64,000 bases of DNA from Paramesorhizobium salinisoli (GTDB lineage Bacteria; Pseudomonadota; Alphaproteobacteria; Rhizobiales; Rhizobiaceae): assembly GCF_003335045.1 (NCBI RefSeq), contig NZ_QOZG01000003.1, positions 124,001 through 188,000 on the forward strand. The letters run 5' to 3'. The number at the start of each line of letters is the position of its first letter. The first letter of the stretch is position 1. A program made the translations under genes and the position numbers. Positions 54,011-63,374 of the stretch are shown here, one piece after another. The notes beneath the pieces are model-generated. The model was not told the origin of the DNA. It saw nothing but the letters and a program-made list of their open reading frames with translations, and did no database searches.

Positions 54011-55035
54011 GCTTCTCCTCCTGAACCTTGAGTGGCCCGCGCCGCTCTTGCCGTGAGGATATGTTCGAGATCCTTCAGCGCGGCGGCCGCGGTGGCGAGA
54101 GGCTCGGTTCCGGATCCTATCGCGATCGTCCCGCCCATCGCGTCCGTGGTGATGCGGATCGCCTTATTCTTTCCCGACACATGCGCGAGCGGATCGGTCG
54201 GCGGGTAGGTCCGGACGCCGACGGCCGCCCGCGTCGCGCCGTCCGTCCGGATGAGGCTCCCCACGAGCTTGGGAACGAGACGCTGCTTTCGCCACGTCTC
54301 GATATCGTGCGCCGCAACCGACTGAATGCCCTCGATGACCAGATCGTCCATCGTCAGGTCGGCATCCAAGCCGAAATTGGCGATGAGGATGAGCTTGCTG
54401 GCGGTGTCCCAGCCCTCGATATCATTGCGCGGGTCGGCTTCTGCGAAACCGCCCGCCTGGGCGCGCCCCAGCGCCTCGTCGAAGCCGAGGTTTTGGTTCA
54501 TCATCGCGTCGAGCAGGTAGTTGGTGGTGGCGTTCAGAATGCCCTCGATTTCGAGCACTTCGCAGCCTCTCAGGCTGTGCTCGAGAAGGTCTATGGTCGG
54601 CAGCGCGGCCGCGGCGGCGCCGCTGAGTTTCAGCATCGCGCCCGAGGAACGCGCCAGGGTCCGCAATTCCGGGCCGCTGTGGACCAGTGCGCCCTTGGAT
54701 ATGACGATGGCATTGCGCCCCGCCGAAAGGGCGGAACGGATATAGGCGAGGCCTGGGCCACCGGTGCGAAAATCGCTTGGACCCGCTTCGATGAGAATGT
54801 CGGAGCCGCTCGCCTCGATGAATGCCGGGCCCGACAGGCCCGGCTCGAGCGCATCCAGGCGCCCGGCTTCGAGACCGCCTGCGTCGGCCAAACCGGATCG
54901 CGATCCGCAGACGGCGACGAGGCGAATGTCGGCCCTATAGACCTGCCGGTAGCGCTCGCGGCGGGCCAGGAGGAGGTTGGCCGTGGCGCGGCCCACGCCC
55001 CCGAAACCGGCAATCGCGATCCTGCCGACATTCAT
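54007..55035 (-). CDS. homoserine dehydrogenase-like protein
   Basis: A 342-residue protein with an N-terminal Rossmann motif (RIAIAGFGGVGRATANLLL), the KGALV loop (IVISKGALVHSG) and the catalytic/substrate motif GILNATTNYLLDAMM, AEADPRNDIEGWDTASKLIL, as in homoserine dehydrogenase (NADP-dependent reduction of aspartate semialdehyde). There is no C-terminal ACT domain, and GILNATTN departs from the usual GILNGTTN. It is coupled to a glutamine amidotransferase instead of thr genes, so it may serve an accessory pathway. Confidence 0.85.
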   Translation of the reverse strand: MNVGRIAIAGFGGVGRATANLLLARRERYRQVYRADIRLVAVCGSRSGLADAGGLEAGRLDALEPGLSGPAFIEASGSDILIEAGPSDFRTGGPGLAYIRSALSAGRNAIVISKGALVHSGPELRTLARSSGAMLKLSGAAAAALPTIDLLEHSLRGCEVLEIEGILNATTNYLLDAMMNQNLGFDEALGRAQAGGFAEADPRNDIEGWDTASKLILIANFGLDADLTMDDLVIEGIQSVAAHDIETWRKQRLVPKLVGSLIRTDGATRAAVGVRTYPPTDPLAHVSGKNKAIRITTDAMGGTIAIGSGTEPLATAAAALKDLEHILTARAARATQGSGGEA

Positions 55036-55230
55036 GGTCTCAATGCCTTATCTTCAAGCGTCGAGCACGGATTGCCAACGCTTCCAACAGCGCCGAACAC
55101 ACTCCCGCTGAAAGCCGACACTACCCGGCAGTGTATCCTGGCGCCAGCGACGGCGAGCAGTGCGTGCACGAAGGCGCGCTTGCGGCGGTCGCGCACGGCG
55201 CGGCCGCCGATCGCCTTCGGCGAAGCCGTC

Positions 55231-56061
55231 TCAGGCGCGGATAAAGGCCAGCATATCCGGGTTCACCACATCCGGATGCGTGGCGAACAGGCCGTGAGAA
55301 AGGCCGGGATAGGTCTTCAGCGTGCCGTCCCTGACGAGCTTGATCGCCTTATAGGCCGAGTTCTCGATCGGCACGATCTGATCGTCCTCGCCATGGATGA
55401 TCAGCACAGGAACGGTGAGTGCCTTCAGATCCTCCGTGAAGTCGGTCTCCGAAAACACTTCGATGCAGTCATGATGCGCCTTGGTGCCGCCGCTCATGCC
55501 CTGGCGCCACCAATTGTCGATCATGCCCTGGCCGACCTTCGCGCCCTCCCGGTTGAAGCCATAGAAGGGTCCGCTCGGCAGATCACGGTAGAACTGCGCG
55601 CGGTTTGCCTCCAGGGCGGAGCGCAACCCGTCGAAGACCTCCATCGGAACGCCGTCCGGGTTGGCGTCGGACTGAGCCATCACCGGCGGGATCGCGGCGA
55701 TCAGAATGGCCTTGGCCACACGGCCGCGTTCGGCGCGCGCCGCATAACGCGTGACTTCGCCGCCGCCGGTCGAATGGCCTATGTGGACCGCGTCGCGCAG
55801 ATCGAGCGCCTTGGCGATCTCGGCCACGTCCGCGGCATATGTGTCCATGTCGTTGCCGGTGTCGGTCTGGTCGGACCGGCCATGGCCGCGGCGATCATGC
55901 GCGATCACACGGTAGCCTTCGGACAGGAAGAACAGCATCTGGTTGTCCCAGTCGTCGGCACTCAGCGGCCAGCCATGGTGAAATACGATAGGCTGCGCGT
56001 CTTTCGGCCCCCAATCCTTGTAGAAGAGGGTAGTCCCGTCGGATGTGGTGATGGTTGCCAT
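55231..56061 (-). CDS. alpha/beta hydrolase, non-heme haloperoxidase-like
   Basis: A 276-residue cytoplasmic hydrolase: [20 protein letters not shown], oxyanion [33 protein letters not shown], nucleophile Ser in [15 protein letters not shown], Asp in [11 protein letters not shown], His in [12 protein letters not shown]. These match cofactor-free chloroperoxidases/perhydrolases, which are esterases in vivo. A SnoaL-like gene and an MFS gene lie upstream on the same strand beyond the first copy of the 254-bp repeat. Confidence 0.9.
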   Translation of the reverse strand: MATITTSDGTTLFYKDWGPKDAQPIVFHHGWPLSADDWDNQMLFFLSEGYRVIAHDRRGHGRSDQTDTGNDMDTYAADVAEIAKALDLRDAVHIGHSTGGGEVTRYAARAERGRVAKAILIAAIPPVMAQSDANPDGVPMEVFDGLRSALEANRAQFYRDLPSGPFYGFNREGAKVGQGMIDNWWRQGMSGGTKAHHDCIEVFSETDFTEDLKALTVPVLIIHGEDDQIVPIENSAYKAIKLVRDGTLKTYPGLSHGLFATHPDVVNPDMLAFIRA

Positions 56062-56086
56062 TGCAAGTTCCTTCCAAACCAGGTTG

Positions 56087-56340
56087 AGCGGATATCAGAA
56101 ATGGCAGGGGTCTTTCGCAGCGGCATCTCACCTGGTCGCAACGCTCGCCTCCTGCTTTTCGCATGATGGTTCTAGCGGATTGGCGATCGTGCTGCGGTGC
56201 GGAAGCTGCTATGCAAGTGCCGATCTTGCGGGCCGATTGCCGCCGCAGACAGATTCTTGCCCCGGAACATAGTGGCAAGGCGCGTACCGTGCCATCGCTC
56301 GGTCATAGAGGTCTCAGGAGATGGCGCACGACGGGCGGCC
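56087..56340. repeat. 254-bp direct repeat, copy 1
   Basis: This segment and 57334-57587 are the same sequence with about eight mismatches and no gaps (offset 1247). It contains small hairpins such as GCAAG/CTTGC and, at its right end, the stop region of an MFS-type gene on the minus strand. It lies between the haloperoxidase-like gene and a remnant of an MFS gene. The frames inside are not conserved in a codon-like manner, so it looks non-coding apart from its right end. Confidence 0.9.
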
Positions 56341-56430
56341 GCTCACCAACATGGAACGCGTTGAGCGTTGCCTGATCCTGCTGATCGGTACGCGTTACCC
56401 GAGCATGCTGCCGTTGATGCTTATTCCAGC
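56303..56430 (-). pseudogene. C-terminal remnant of a second MFS transporter
   Basis: Ending at 56303 the minus strand reads QHARVTRTDQQDQATLNAFH then VGERPPVVRHLLRPL and stop. The intact MFS protein at 57550-59142 ends RQHARVTHADQLDQQLLQAF then HVGDRPPVVRHLLRPL. A few more codons (SWLE, then KHQRQH after a 4-base shift) can be matched upstream before similarity ends. It is the truncated 3' end of a duplicated gene. Confidence 0.75.
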
Positions 56431-56548
56431 CAGGACCGTCGGTAATCGCCAACCCCGATTTGGTTCGTGAATGGGTGGAACGATACCTGGCATCGAGTCC
56501 GCCGCGCGAACGATCACTTCGGCGCGCGGCGAAATATTTGTGGGATAT

Positions 56549-57115
56549 TCAGACGTCGTCTTCCGATCCGTCCGGGTTTGCCTTGATGTGGTATTCGCCG
56601 CTTTCGCGGAAGCTGCGGACGGTGGCGAAGGTGTCTTCCATGAACTGGACATAGGACAGTTTGCCGTTTTCGCCGCGCGCCAAAACCGCGAAGGGCGAGG
56701 TTACGGTCTTGCCCAGCGTGTTTGAGGTATAGGTAAATGTGCCGAAGATCGCGGCGCCGTCCTTGTTTTCGAAACTGTCCTGGATCTGGAAATCATCGAC
56801 CGTCCAGTAGCGGTTAACATTGATAAAGGTCTGGACCAGAGCTTCCGTGCCCTTGTTCGTCCCGGCCCAGGGCAGAACCTGCTTCAGTTCTGGATTTTCG
56901 TAGTTCAACGAGACATAGGTGAAATCATCGGTGGTATACTGCTTGACGAAGTCCAGATCGGTCGGGTTCGACAAGATCGTCTGCAGTACCGCCAAGGGCG
57001 AAGCTTGCGACGCGGGCTCCGCCGTGGAAGGATCCTGGGCAAAAGCGGTGCTAGCCAGCGAGGTCAACGTCACGGTAGCGGCGGCATTACGAAGGGTGCG
57101 TGCGATTGTAGACAT
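56549..57115 (-). CDS. secreted SnoaL/NTF2-like protein
   Basis: A 188-residue protein with a signal peptide (MSTIARTLRNAAATVTLTSL then ASTAFA/QD) and a mature cone-shaped alpha+beta domain of the NTF2/SnoaL type: DFVKQYTTDDFTYVSLNYEN, FINVNRYWTVDDFQIQDSFE, GTFTYTSNTLGKTVTSPFAV then GKLSYVQFMEDTFATV. It would act in the periplasm; members bind or isomerise small molecules. It is sandwiched between the two copies of the 254-bp repeat. Confidence 0.8.
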   Translation of the reverse strand: MSTIARTLRNAAATVTLTSLASTAFAQDPSTAEPASQASPLAVLQTILSNPTDLDFVKQYTTDDFTYVSLNYENPELKQVLPWAGTNKGTEALVQTFINVNRYWTVDDFQIQDSFENKDGAAIFGTFTYTSNTLGKTVTSPFAVLARGENGKLSYVQFMEDTFATVRSFRESGEYHIKANPDGSEDDV

Positions 57116-57333
57116 GATATGCTCCTTTGTTGATCGTCACTGAGAACTGGCCTTGCACATGGCGCAAAGCTGCTGGGGTGGTTCCATTCTTGCATTCTTT
57201 CCAAGACCCGAAAGTGGTGGCCTCGAATGGCCGATGGGGGTCTCCGAAGCCATCCGCGGACGCGCTATCTTGGAGTGTGGCCAAGCCTTCTCTTTTTAGG
57301 CGTCAGACTCGATGGAGAACACGCTCCTCAACC

Positions 57334-57587
57334 AGCGGATATCAGAAATGGCAGGGGTCTTTCGCAGCGGCATCTCCCCTGGTCGCAACGCTCGCCTCCT
57401 GCTTTTCGCGTAATGGTTCTAGCGGATTGGCGAACGTGCTGCGGTGCGGAAGCTGCTATGCAAGTGCCGATCTTGCGGGCCGATTGCCGCCGCAAACAGG
57501 TTCCTTCCCCGGAACATAGTGGCAAGGCGCGTACCGTGCCATCGCTCGGTCATAGAGGTCTCAGGAGATGGCGCACGACGGGCGGCC
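57334..57587. repeat. 254-bp direct repeat, copy 2
   Basis: Second copy of 56087-56340. It covers the last 38 bases or so of the intact MFS gene (minus strand) and about 215 bases downstream of it. Between the copies lie the MFS remnant and the SnoaL-like gene. Mismatches are scattered and mostly non-synonymous for any frame, arguing against a conserved peptide. Confidence 0.9.
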
Positions 57588-59142
57588 GGTCGCCGACATG
57601 GAATGCCTGGAGCAGTTGCTGATCGAGCTGGTCGGCATGGGTCACGCGGGCGTGCTGGCGCTGGTGCTCGACCCAGCTCTCGACGACGAAGCTTTCGACG
57701 ATCCGGCCAGGCTCCGCGACATCCTCCCAGACGTCCCAGCGGATGGCGCCGTCGCGCTGTCTCGAGGACCGGAATCCGCGCAGCGCGGACACAAATTCGG
57801 AAAGTCGCGCAGGCTCGACCCGATACTCGATTTCGATGAGGGCCGGCCCGCGGTCATCCGCCGGCTGCACGGATACCACCGGTTCGGCCCAATGGTGCGA
57901 GGGCGACAGATCGGTGGCCGAATCCTGCGGCAAGCGCCAGCGAAACGCCAGGATCAGCGCCGCCGCCTGCCCGACAGCCGCCACGACCAGAGCGGTGGGG
58001 ACGCTGGTGCTGGCGGCGATCGAGCCCCAGAGGATGCTCCCGCCCGTCATGGCTCCCTGAAACACGAGAATGTAGACGGCGAGCGCGCGCGCCTTCACCC
58101 ATCCTGGCGAAGCCATCTGCGCCGCGACGTTGAGCGACGTCAGCATCCCGATCCAGGCGAGGCCGGCCGAAAACATGATCGCCCCGGCGATCCAGGCATT
58201 GGTGGCAAGCGCAAGCGCCAGCGTCGACAGGGCGAAGAACAGCGTCGCCCCGACGGAAATGGTGTTGGCGGACACCGTCCGGCGCAGCCGCTTCAGCAGA
58301 ATCGCGCCCAGAACCGCGCCGGCGCCCATGCAGCCGAGCAGGGCACCGTAGCCGGCCGCGTCGAGCCCGAGCCCGCGCCGCGCGATGAGCGGCAGCATCG
58401 CCCAGAGCGCGCTTCCGAACAGGAAGAATCCCACCGCCCGAAACAACACGAGACGCATCGCCGGCGAATGGCGCGTGTAGCGATAGCCCGCCTTCAGCGC
58501 ACCGAAGAAGTGCTCGGGCGGCAGGGCGTGAACGATTCGAGGGCGCTTCCAGATGTAGAGGACGGCCAGCACGGCCACGACCGAAAGCGCGTTCAACGCG
58601 AACACCGCCGGGGTGCCGGCAAGCGCGACGACGACGCCGCCGAGCGCCGGCCCGATCGCGCGCGAGATGTTGACCCCGAGACTGTTCAGCGCAATGGCGT
58701 CCGGCAATGCCTGCTTGTCCACCAGTTCGGGCACGATTGCCTGGAACACCGGGGCACTGAACGCCGCGGCGATGCCGAGCATGAAGGTTCCGGCCAGCAG
58801 CACTTCGGGCGTAGCGAGGTTGTAGAATGTCAGGAAGGCCAGCATAGCCGCTGCGAACAGGCCGAGCAGCTGAGCCGTCAGCAGCATCTTGCGCCGGTCG
58901 ATGATGTCGGCCAGCGCTCCGGCCGGCAGGGCAAGCAGGAACATCGGCAGCGTCGTCGCCGCCTGAACCAACGCAACCAGCAACGGGCTTGGCGACAGCG
59001 AGGTCATCAGCCAGCCAGCGCCGACATCGTGCATCCATGTGCCGACATTGGAGACGATGGTCGCTATCCACAGTGCCCGGAAAACCGGGAAACTCAGCGG
59101 TCCGGATGTTCCAGCTGCAATCTCTTGCCGTCGTTCGCTCAT
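57550..59142 (-). CDS. MFS transporter with C-terminal monooxygenase-like (ABM) domain
   Basis: A 530-residue EntS/MFS_3-type exporter. Residues about 15-400 have 11-12 membrane segments with MFS loops (GALADIIDRRKMLLTAQLLG; NVSRAIGPALGG-like NISRAIGPALGGVVVALAG). A soluble tail from about 425 (ALIEIEYRVEPARLSEFVSA, IRWDVWEDVAEPGRIVESFV, VESWVEHQRQH) resembles antibiotic-biosynthesis-monooxygenase ferredoxin-like domains. This two-part form is a known MFS subclass. AAGGGAATGGTC precedes ATG at 59142. Substrate unknown. Confidence 0.9.
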   Translation of the reverse strand: MSERRQEIAAGTSGPLSFPVFRALWIATIVSNVGTWMHDVGAGWLMTSLSPSPLLVALVQAATTLPMFLLALPAGALADIIDRRKMLLTAQLLGLFAAAMLAFLTFYNLATPEVLLAGTFMLGIAAAFSAPVFQAIVPELVDKQALPDAIALNSLGVNISRAIGPALGGVVVALAGTPAVFALNALSVVAVLAVLYIWKRPRIVHALPPEHFFGALKAGYRYTRHSPAMRLVLFRAVGFFLFGSALWAMLPLIARRGLGLDAAGYGALLGCMGAGAVLGAILLKRLRRTVSANTISVGATLFFALSTLALALATNAWIAGAIMFSAGLAWIGMLTSLNVAAQMASPGWVKARALAVYILVFQGAMTGGSILWGSIAASTSVPTALVVAAVGQAAALILAFRWRLPQDSATDLSPSHHWAEPVVSVQPADDRGPALIEIEYRVEPARLSEFVSALRGFRSSRQRDGAIRWDVWEDVAEPGRIVESFVVESWVEHQRQHARVTHADQLDQQLLQAFHVGDRPPVVRHLLRPL

Positions 59143-59251
59143 GACCATTCCCTTCATCCACCTTTGGTGGGAAATCTCAGCGCATTGTTCCTGTCAGGCG
59201 CGTGGCAGACGGCGCAGATCGCATTGGCGCGCGTCGAAGTGGCTGCCGAGG

Positions 59252-61103
59252 TCAGACGGCCCAGCAGCCGCATCCGAGGGCACCCCAGAAAGTGCGGGTG
59301 TCGGAGACTGGGAGCTGCGTGCCAAGAGCGGCGGCATGGTCATGGCCATGCACCGAGCAGAAATTGCTGCAACCGCAATTCATCATCAGCTTGGTGCGGG
59401 CTTCTTTCGTCTTGTGATAGCCGCCAAAGGTGGCGACCGGCGACCAGTCCGGCATCGGAGCGGGAAGATCCGGTGCGAGGCGCTCGTATTCGCCGTCTCC
59501 ATGCACGACCTTGCCGCCAAGTATGGTAAGGACCGATCGCAGGTGGACAATGTCGCTTTCCTGGACGGAGAAGTAGTCGTCGGACAGCACGGCGAGGTCG
59601 GCGAGCTGCCCGGCCTTGATCTGGCCTTTCCTGCCTTCCTCATTGGAAAACCAGGTGTTCGCTTCGGTCCACAACCGCAACGCGGTCTCGCGGTCGAGGC
59701 GATTGTGCTGCGGATAGAGTGCGAGGCCTCCAACTGTTTTCGAAGTCACGAGCCACGACAGCGAGACCCATGGATTGTAGCTGGCGACGCGGGTGGCGTC
59801 AGTCCCGGCCCCAACCGGAACGCCTGCTTCCATGATCCGGCGGATCGGCGGCGAGCGCTCGGCGGCTTTCGCCCCGTAGCGTTCGACAAAGTACTCGCCC
59901 TGGAAGGCCATGCGATGCTGTACCGCTATGCCACCGCCAAGCGCGGCGATACGGTCGATGTTGCGGTCGCTGATCGTCTCGGCGTGGTCGAAAAACCAGT
60001 TGATTCCTTGCATTGGAACGTCGCAGTTGACCTTCTCGAACACGTCGAGCGCACAATCGATCGTTTCATTGTAGGTGGCGTGCAGCCGCCAGGGCCAGCG
60101 GTTTTCTGCCAGGAGACGAACGACCGGCTCCAAGTCGGCTTCCATGTTTGGTGGCATGTCTGGACGCTCAACGCGGAAATCCTCAAAATCGGCCGCGGAA
60201 TAGACGAGCATCTCGCCAGCGCCGTTGTGGCGATAGATGTCGTCGCCTTGTCCCGGTGAGACCTGTTTTACCCAGGAGGAGAAGTCCGCGAGCTCCTCCT
60301 TGGGCTTCTGGGTGAAGAGGTTATAGCTGACGCGGACAGTCATCTGGCCGTCAGCGTGAAGTTTTTCGATGACCTCATAGTCGTCAGGATAGTTCTGGAA
60401 GCCCCCGCCGGCATCGATCACGCTGGTCACTCCGAGACTGTTCAACTCGCGCATGAAATGGCGCGACGAATTGATCTGGTAGTCGGGATCCAGCTTCGGT
60501 CCCTTGGCCAGTGTCGAATAGAGGATCGTTGCATTGGGCTGCGCCAGCAGCAGGCCGGTGGGATTGCCGGCGCCATCCCTGACGATCTCGCCGCCGGGAG
60601 GATTGGGGGTGTCTTTTGTGTAGCCAACCACACGCAAGGCGGCCGCGTTGAGCAGTGCGCGATCGTACAGGTGCAAAATGAAGACGGGCGTATCGGGCGC
60701 GACCGCGTTGATTTCATCGAGCGTCGGCAGGCGTTTTTCCGCGAACTGGTACTCGGTGAAGCCACCCACGACCCGCACCCATTGCGGCGCGGGAGTGCGG
60801 TCGACCTGCCGCTTCAGCATCGTCATCGCATCGGAAAGCGATGGGACGCCGTCCCACCGCAGCTCCATATTGTAGTTCAGGCCGCCGCGAATGACATGGG
60901 TGTGGCTGTCGATCAGCCCCGGGGATCAGCCGTCGCCCTTTCGCGTCGATGATTTCGGCGTCCGGCGCAGAGGCGCGGACCTCGGCTTCCAGGCCCACGG
61001 CAAGGAACCTGCCGTCTCGGATAGCCACTGCCTCAGCAGAGGGATTCTGCCGATCGAGAGTCGTCACCTTGGCGTTGACGATGATCAGATCGTTGGTGGT
61101 CAT
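59252..61103 (-). pseudogene. YtcJ-like amidohydrolase with a one-base frameshift
   Basis: The N-terminal part, from ATG at 61103 (MTTNDLIIVNAKVTTLDRQN, FLAVGLEAEVRA, DAKGRRLIPG), and the large C-terminal part (GGLNYNMELRWDGVPSLSDA to 59252) lie in different frames. The break is at 60917-60920 where the minus strand has GGGG; with GGG the sequence becomes RRLIPGLIDSHTHVIRGGLN, exactly the HxH motif of the family. Downstream motifs are intact (FFDHAETISD, GAGTDATRVASYNPW, GQLADLAVLSDDYF). A Cys/His-rich tail (CGCSNFCSVHGHDH) is notable. Real inactivation or a homopolymer read error; otherwise a complete, about 615-residue metal-dependent amidohydrolase. Confidence 0.8.
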
Positions 61104-61271
61104 GGTTTTCTCCTTCGCAGCACATCGAATCCGCGAGCAACGAGCCTCAGCCGCATCGCCGAGAAAACGCGACGGCGATGAGACGGATGGCGCGTGAACA
61201 GGGCTGCGCCGTGTACGCAGACCCGGCGGCTGATCAAGGCGGGACGGCCGGTCCAGCCCGAATCACATCAT

Positions 61272-61961
61272 TCAGGCCACCGGTTTGGGCGCGACGACCG
61301 GGCCGTGCGCCGCGCGCTCGGGAGCCTTGTGGACCGTGGTGTAGGCGTAATCGACGCCCATGCCGTAGGCCCCGGAATGCTCCTGCACGATGGCCATAAC
61401 GGCGTCGTAGGTGTCGCGCCGCGCCCAGTCGCGTTGCCATTCGAGGAGGACCTGCTGCCAGGTCACCGGGACGATCCCGACCTGAACCATGCGGTCCATG
61501 GCGTGGTTGTGCGCGTCGACGGAGGTTCCCCCCGAGGCGTCGGCCACCATGTAGATTTCATAGTCGGTGTCGGCGAGACAGGAGAGCGCGAAGGTCAGGT
61601 TGCAGACCTCGGTCCAGAGACCTGACACAACGATCTTCTTGCGCCCGTCGGCGGCATTGGCCGCCAAAGACTCACGGACCTTCAGATCATCCCAGGAGTT
61701 CATCGATGTACGCTCCAGGATGGGAGCCTCGGGAAACACCGAAAGCAGCTCGGGAAAGGTCGGCCCCGAAAAGCTTTCGGTCTCAACCGTCGTGATCGTC
61801 GTCGGAATCCCGAAGGCCTTCGCCGCCTTGGCGAGGCCTACAACGTTGTTCTTCAGGGTCTGCCGATCGATGGACTGGACACCGAAGGCCATCTGCGGCT
61901 GCTGATCGATGAAGATAAGCTGGCTGTTCTGAGGGGTTAGGACTTCCAGTTTGTTGGACAT
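61272..61961 (-). CDS. isochorismatase-like (YcaC family) hydrolase
   Basis: A 229-residue cysteine hydrolase: Asp in LIFIDQQPQMAFGVQ, Lys-region, and Cys in KIVVSGLWTEVCNLTFALSC, with YMVADASGGTSVDAHNHAMD and LLEWQRDWARRDTYDAV. It is a paralogue of the gene at 42922. Start at 61961 (MSNKLEVLTPQNSQ). With XapX and an alpha/beta hydrolase on the same strand it forms a small cluster often seen together in proteobacteria. Confidence 0.9.
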   Translation of the reverse strand: MSNKLEVLTPQNSQLIFIDQQPQMAFGVQSIDRQTLKNNVVGLAKAAKAFGIPTTITTVETESFSGPTFPELLSVFPEAPILERTSMNSWDDLKVRESLAANAADGRKKIVVSGLWTEVCNLTFALSCLADTDYEIYMVADASGGTSVDAHNHAMDRMVQVGIVPVTWQQVLLEWQRDWARRDTYDAVMAIVQEHSGAYGMGVDYAYTTVHKAPERAAHGPVVAPKPVA

Positions 61962-62004
61962 CGGCTCTCGCTTTCTGGATGATGTGAACAATGATCGACG
62001 CGCC

Positions 62005-62256
62005 TCAGGCGACGTCGCCTTTCTTCGCTGCCTCGTCGGTGCCGTGATGAGCGAAGGATTTTTCGTGCAGGACCGCCTGGACGAGGTTCGTATGGCCCTT
62101 CAGCCACTGGACGCCGGCCTCGCCTGCGAGCATGCCCAGAAGTCCGAGCAAGGCGACGATAGGAGGGGCTGGCGAACGGACCGAGACAAGGCCGTAGATC
62201 ACGCCAATAGCCAGACCAACGAATAGCGAGACGAGATATGGTTGAAGCTGAGCCAT
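62005..62256 (-). CDS. XapX domain-containing membrane protein
   Basis: An 83-residue protein whose first half holds two short hydrophobic segments with the XapX pattern YLVSLFVGLAIGVIYGLVSV, RSPAPPIVALLGLLGMLAGE. The second half is hydrophilic (HEKSFAHHGTDEAAKKGD). GGAG lies before ATG at 62256. Function unknown; XapX proteins are named from E. coli XapX of the xanthosine locus, but this context differs. Confidence 0.85.
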   Translation of the reverse strand: MAQLQPYLVSLFVGLAIGVIYGLVSVRSPAPPIVALLGLLGMLAGEAGVQWLKGHTNLVQAVLHEKSFAHHGTDEAAKKGDVA

Positions 62257-62346
62257 ATATGGACTCCATAGTGATGTTTGACGAAGTTCGAGCTTGCCAG
62301 CAGTCCTGTCCAACACCGTGGTCTGGTTTCGGCCAATCGTGCGGGA

Positions 62347-63114
62347 TTACTTTGCTGCTTCCTCGATCAGGTCTGCGACGACCTGCGGGTTCGAGACCAT
62401 CACGACATGCGACGCACCCTCCACAACCACCGTGTTCCTGGAGTCGGCGCGGTCGGCCATGAACCCGAGCGCCTCGGTCGGGATGTTCTTGTCGCCGCCG
62501 CCATAAACGAAGTACGACGGCAGGGACTTCCAGGCAGGTTCGCCGGACTTTTCCGTCAGCGCGGCTTCGGTGATCGGCCGTTGGCCGGCTGCCATCAGAA
62601 CAGTTATTTCGGCCGGAACGTCGTGTGCGAACTGATCGTGGAACTTCGCCTGATCGATGTACAGATCGACCCCGCCGTCCGAGAGCTTGACGGGCGGCGC
62701 AAGTGCTTCACCGAGCGTCCCGCCAGGGAACTTGTTGGCCAGTTCTGCCGCAGCTTCCCCGGCATCCGGTGCGAAGGCCGCCACATAGACCAGAGACCTG
62801 ATGTTTTCGCGCCCTTGCGCAGCGTTCGAGATGACCTGGCCACCATAGGAGTGGCCGACGAGGACCACCGGCCCAGCGATGCTTGCCACGACGTCCGAGA
62901 CCACGCGTGCATCGTTGGAAACACTCCGCAACGGGTTCGCAACCGCAACTGTCGTGTAGCCGCCTTTCTTGAGGCTGGCGACGACGCCATTCCAGCTGGA
63001 GGAGTCGGCGAACGCACCGTGGACGAGGACGATCGTTGGCTTGGCCGGTTCGGCAATGGCGGTGCCCGTTAGAAGTGCGGTTGCAATAGCAGCAGTTGCA
63101 GCAAGCTTGGCCAT
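62347..63114 (-). CDS. secreted alpha/beta hydrolase (EstC-like)
   Basis: A 255-residue hydrolase with a signal peptide (MAKLAATAAIATALLTGTAI/AEP). Catalytic features: IVLVHGAFADSSSWNGVVAS, nucleophile Ser in VVLVGHSYGGQVISNAA, acid region YGGGDKNIPTEA and His in EGASHVVMVSNP. It lacks most of the cap domain, as in the salicylate-esterase/EstC-like group. TAGGAG precedes the ATG. It should act in the periplasm on small esters; substrate unknown. Confidence 0.9.
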   Translation of the reverse strand: MAKLAATAAIATALLTGTAIAEPAKPTIVLVHGAFADSSSWNGVVASLKKGGYTTVAVANPLRSVSNDARVVSDVVASIAGPVVLVGHSYGGQVISNAAQGRENIRSLVYVAAFAPDAGEAAAELANKFPGGTLGEALAPPVKLSDGGVDLYIDQAKFHDQFAHDVPAEITVLMAAGQRPITEAALTEKSGEPAWKSLPSYFVYGGGDKNIPTEALGFMADRADSRNTVVVEGASHVVMVSNPQVVADLIEEAAK

Positions 63115-63374
63115 GAGAACTCCTATCTCTGTTTTGGTTCGAGGGGTGCAGGGATAAAGACGCCAGGATTGTATGTATGCTGCTCCAAATTGCTGCCATC
63201 CCGAGTCCAATTTGGCCCACCGCCTGCCCGGGTGCGCACAGGAGAAGCAGCGTTGAGAGGCTTGATTTTAGAGATCGATTGAATGCCGTGCGGCACCGGG
63301 ATTGCCGTCGAGGTGCCGATCTTGCTGGTTCCTCATCCGGAAGCGAGTGACAATGCGCCTGATGATGTAGCGTC

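Noticed and set aside
54028..56166. A 712-codon plus-strand open frame
   Set aside because: It runs antisense through homoserine dehydrogenase and the haloperoxidase-like gene; its translation is Arg/Ala-rich with no motifs. The minus-strand genes have complete catalytic motifs.
56163..56375. Short open frames inside the 254-bp repeat, present in both copies
   Set aside because: Mismatches between copies change residues in every frame and no ribosome site fits, so the repeat appears non-coding.
57568..59529. A 653-codon plus-strand open frame opposite the MFS gene
   Set aside because: Product is rich in Arg, Gln and Gly with no membrane or enzyme features; a typical shadow in high-GC DNA.
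63240..63330. Another possible hxlR-like stump (RHLDGNPGAARHSID on the minus strand)
   Set aside because: Only a handful of residues resemble the HxlR start and the upstream DNA does not match; could be chance.
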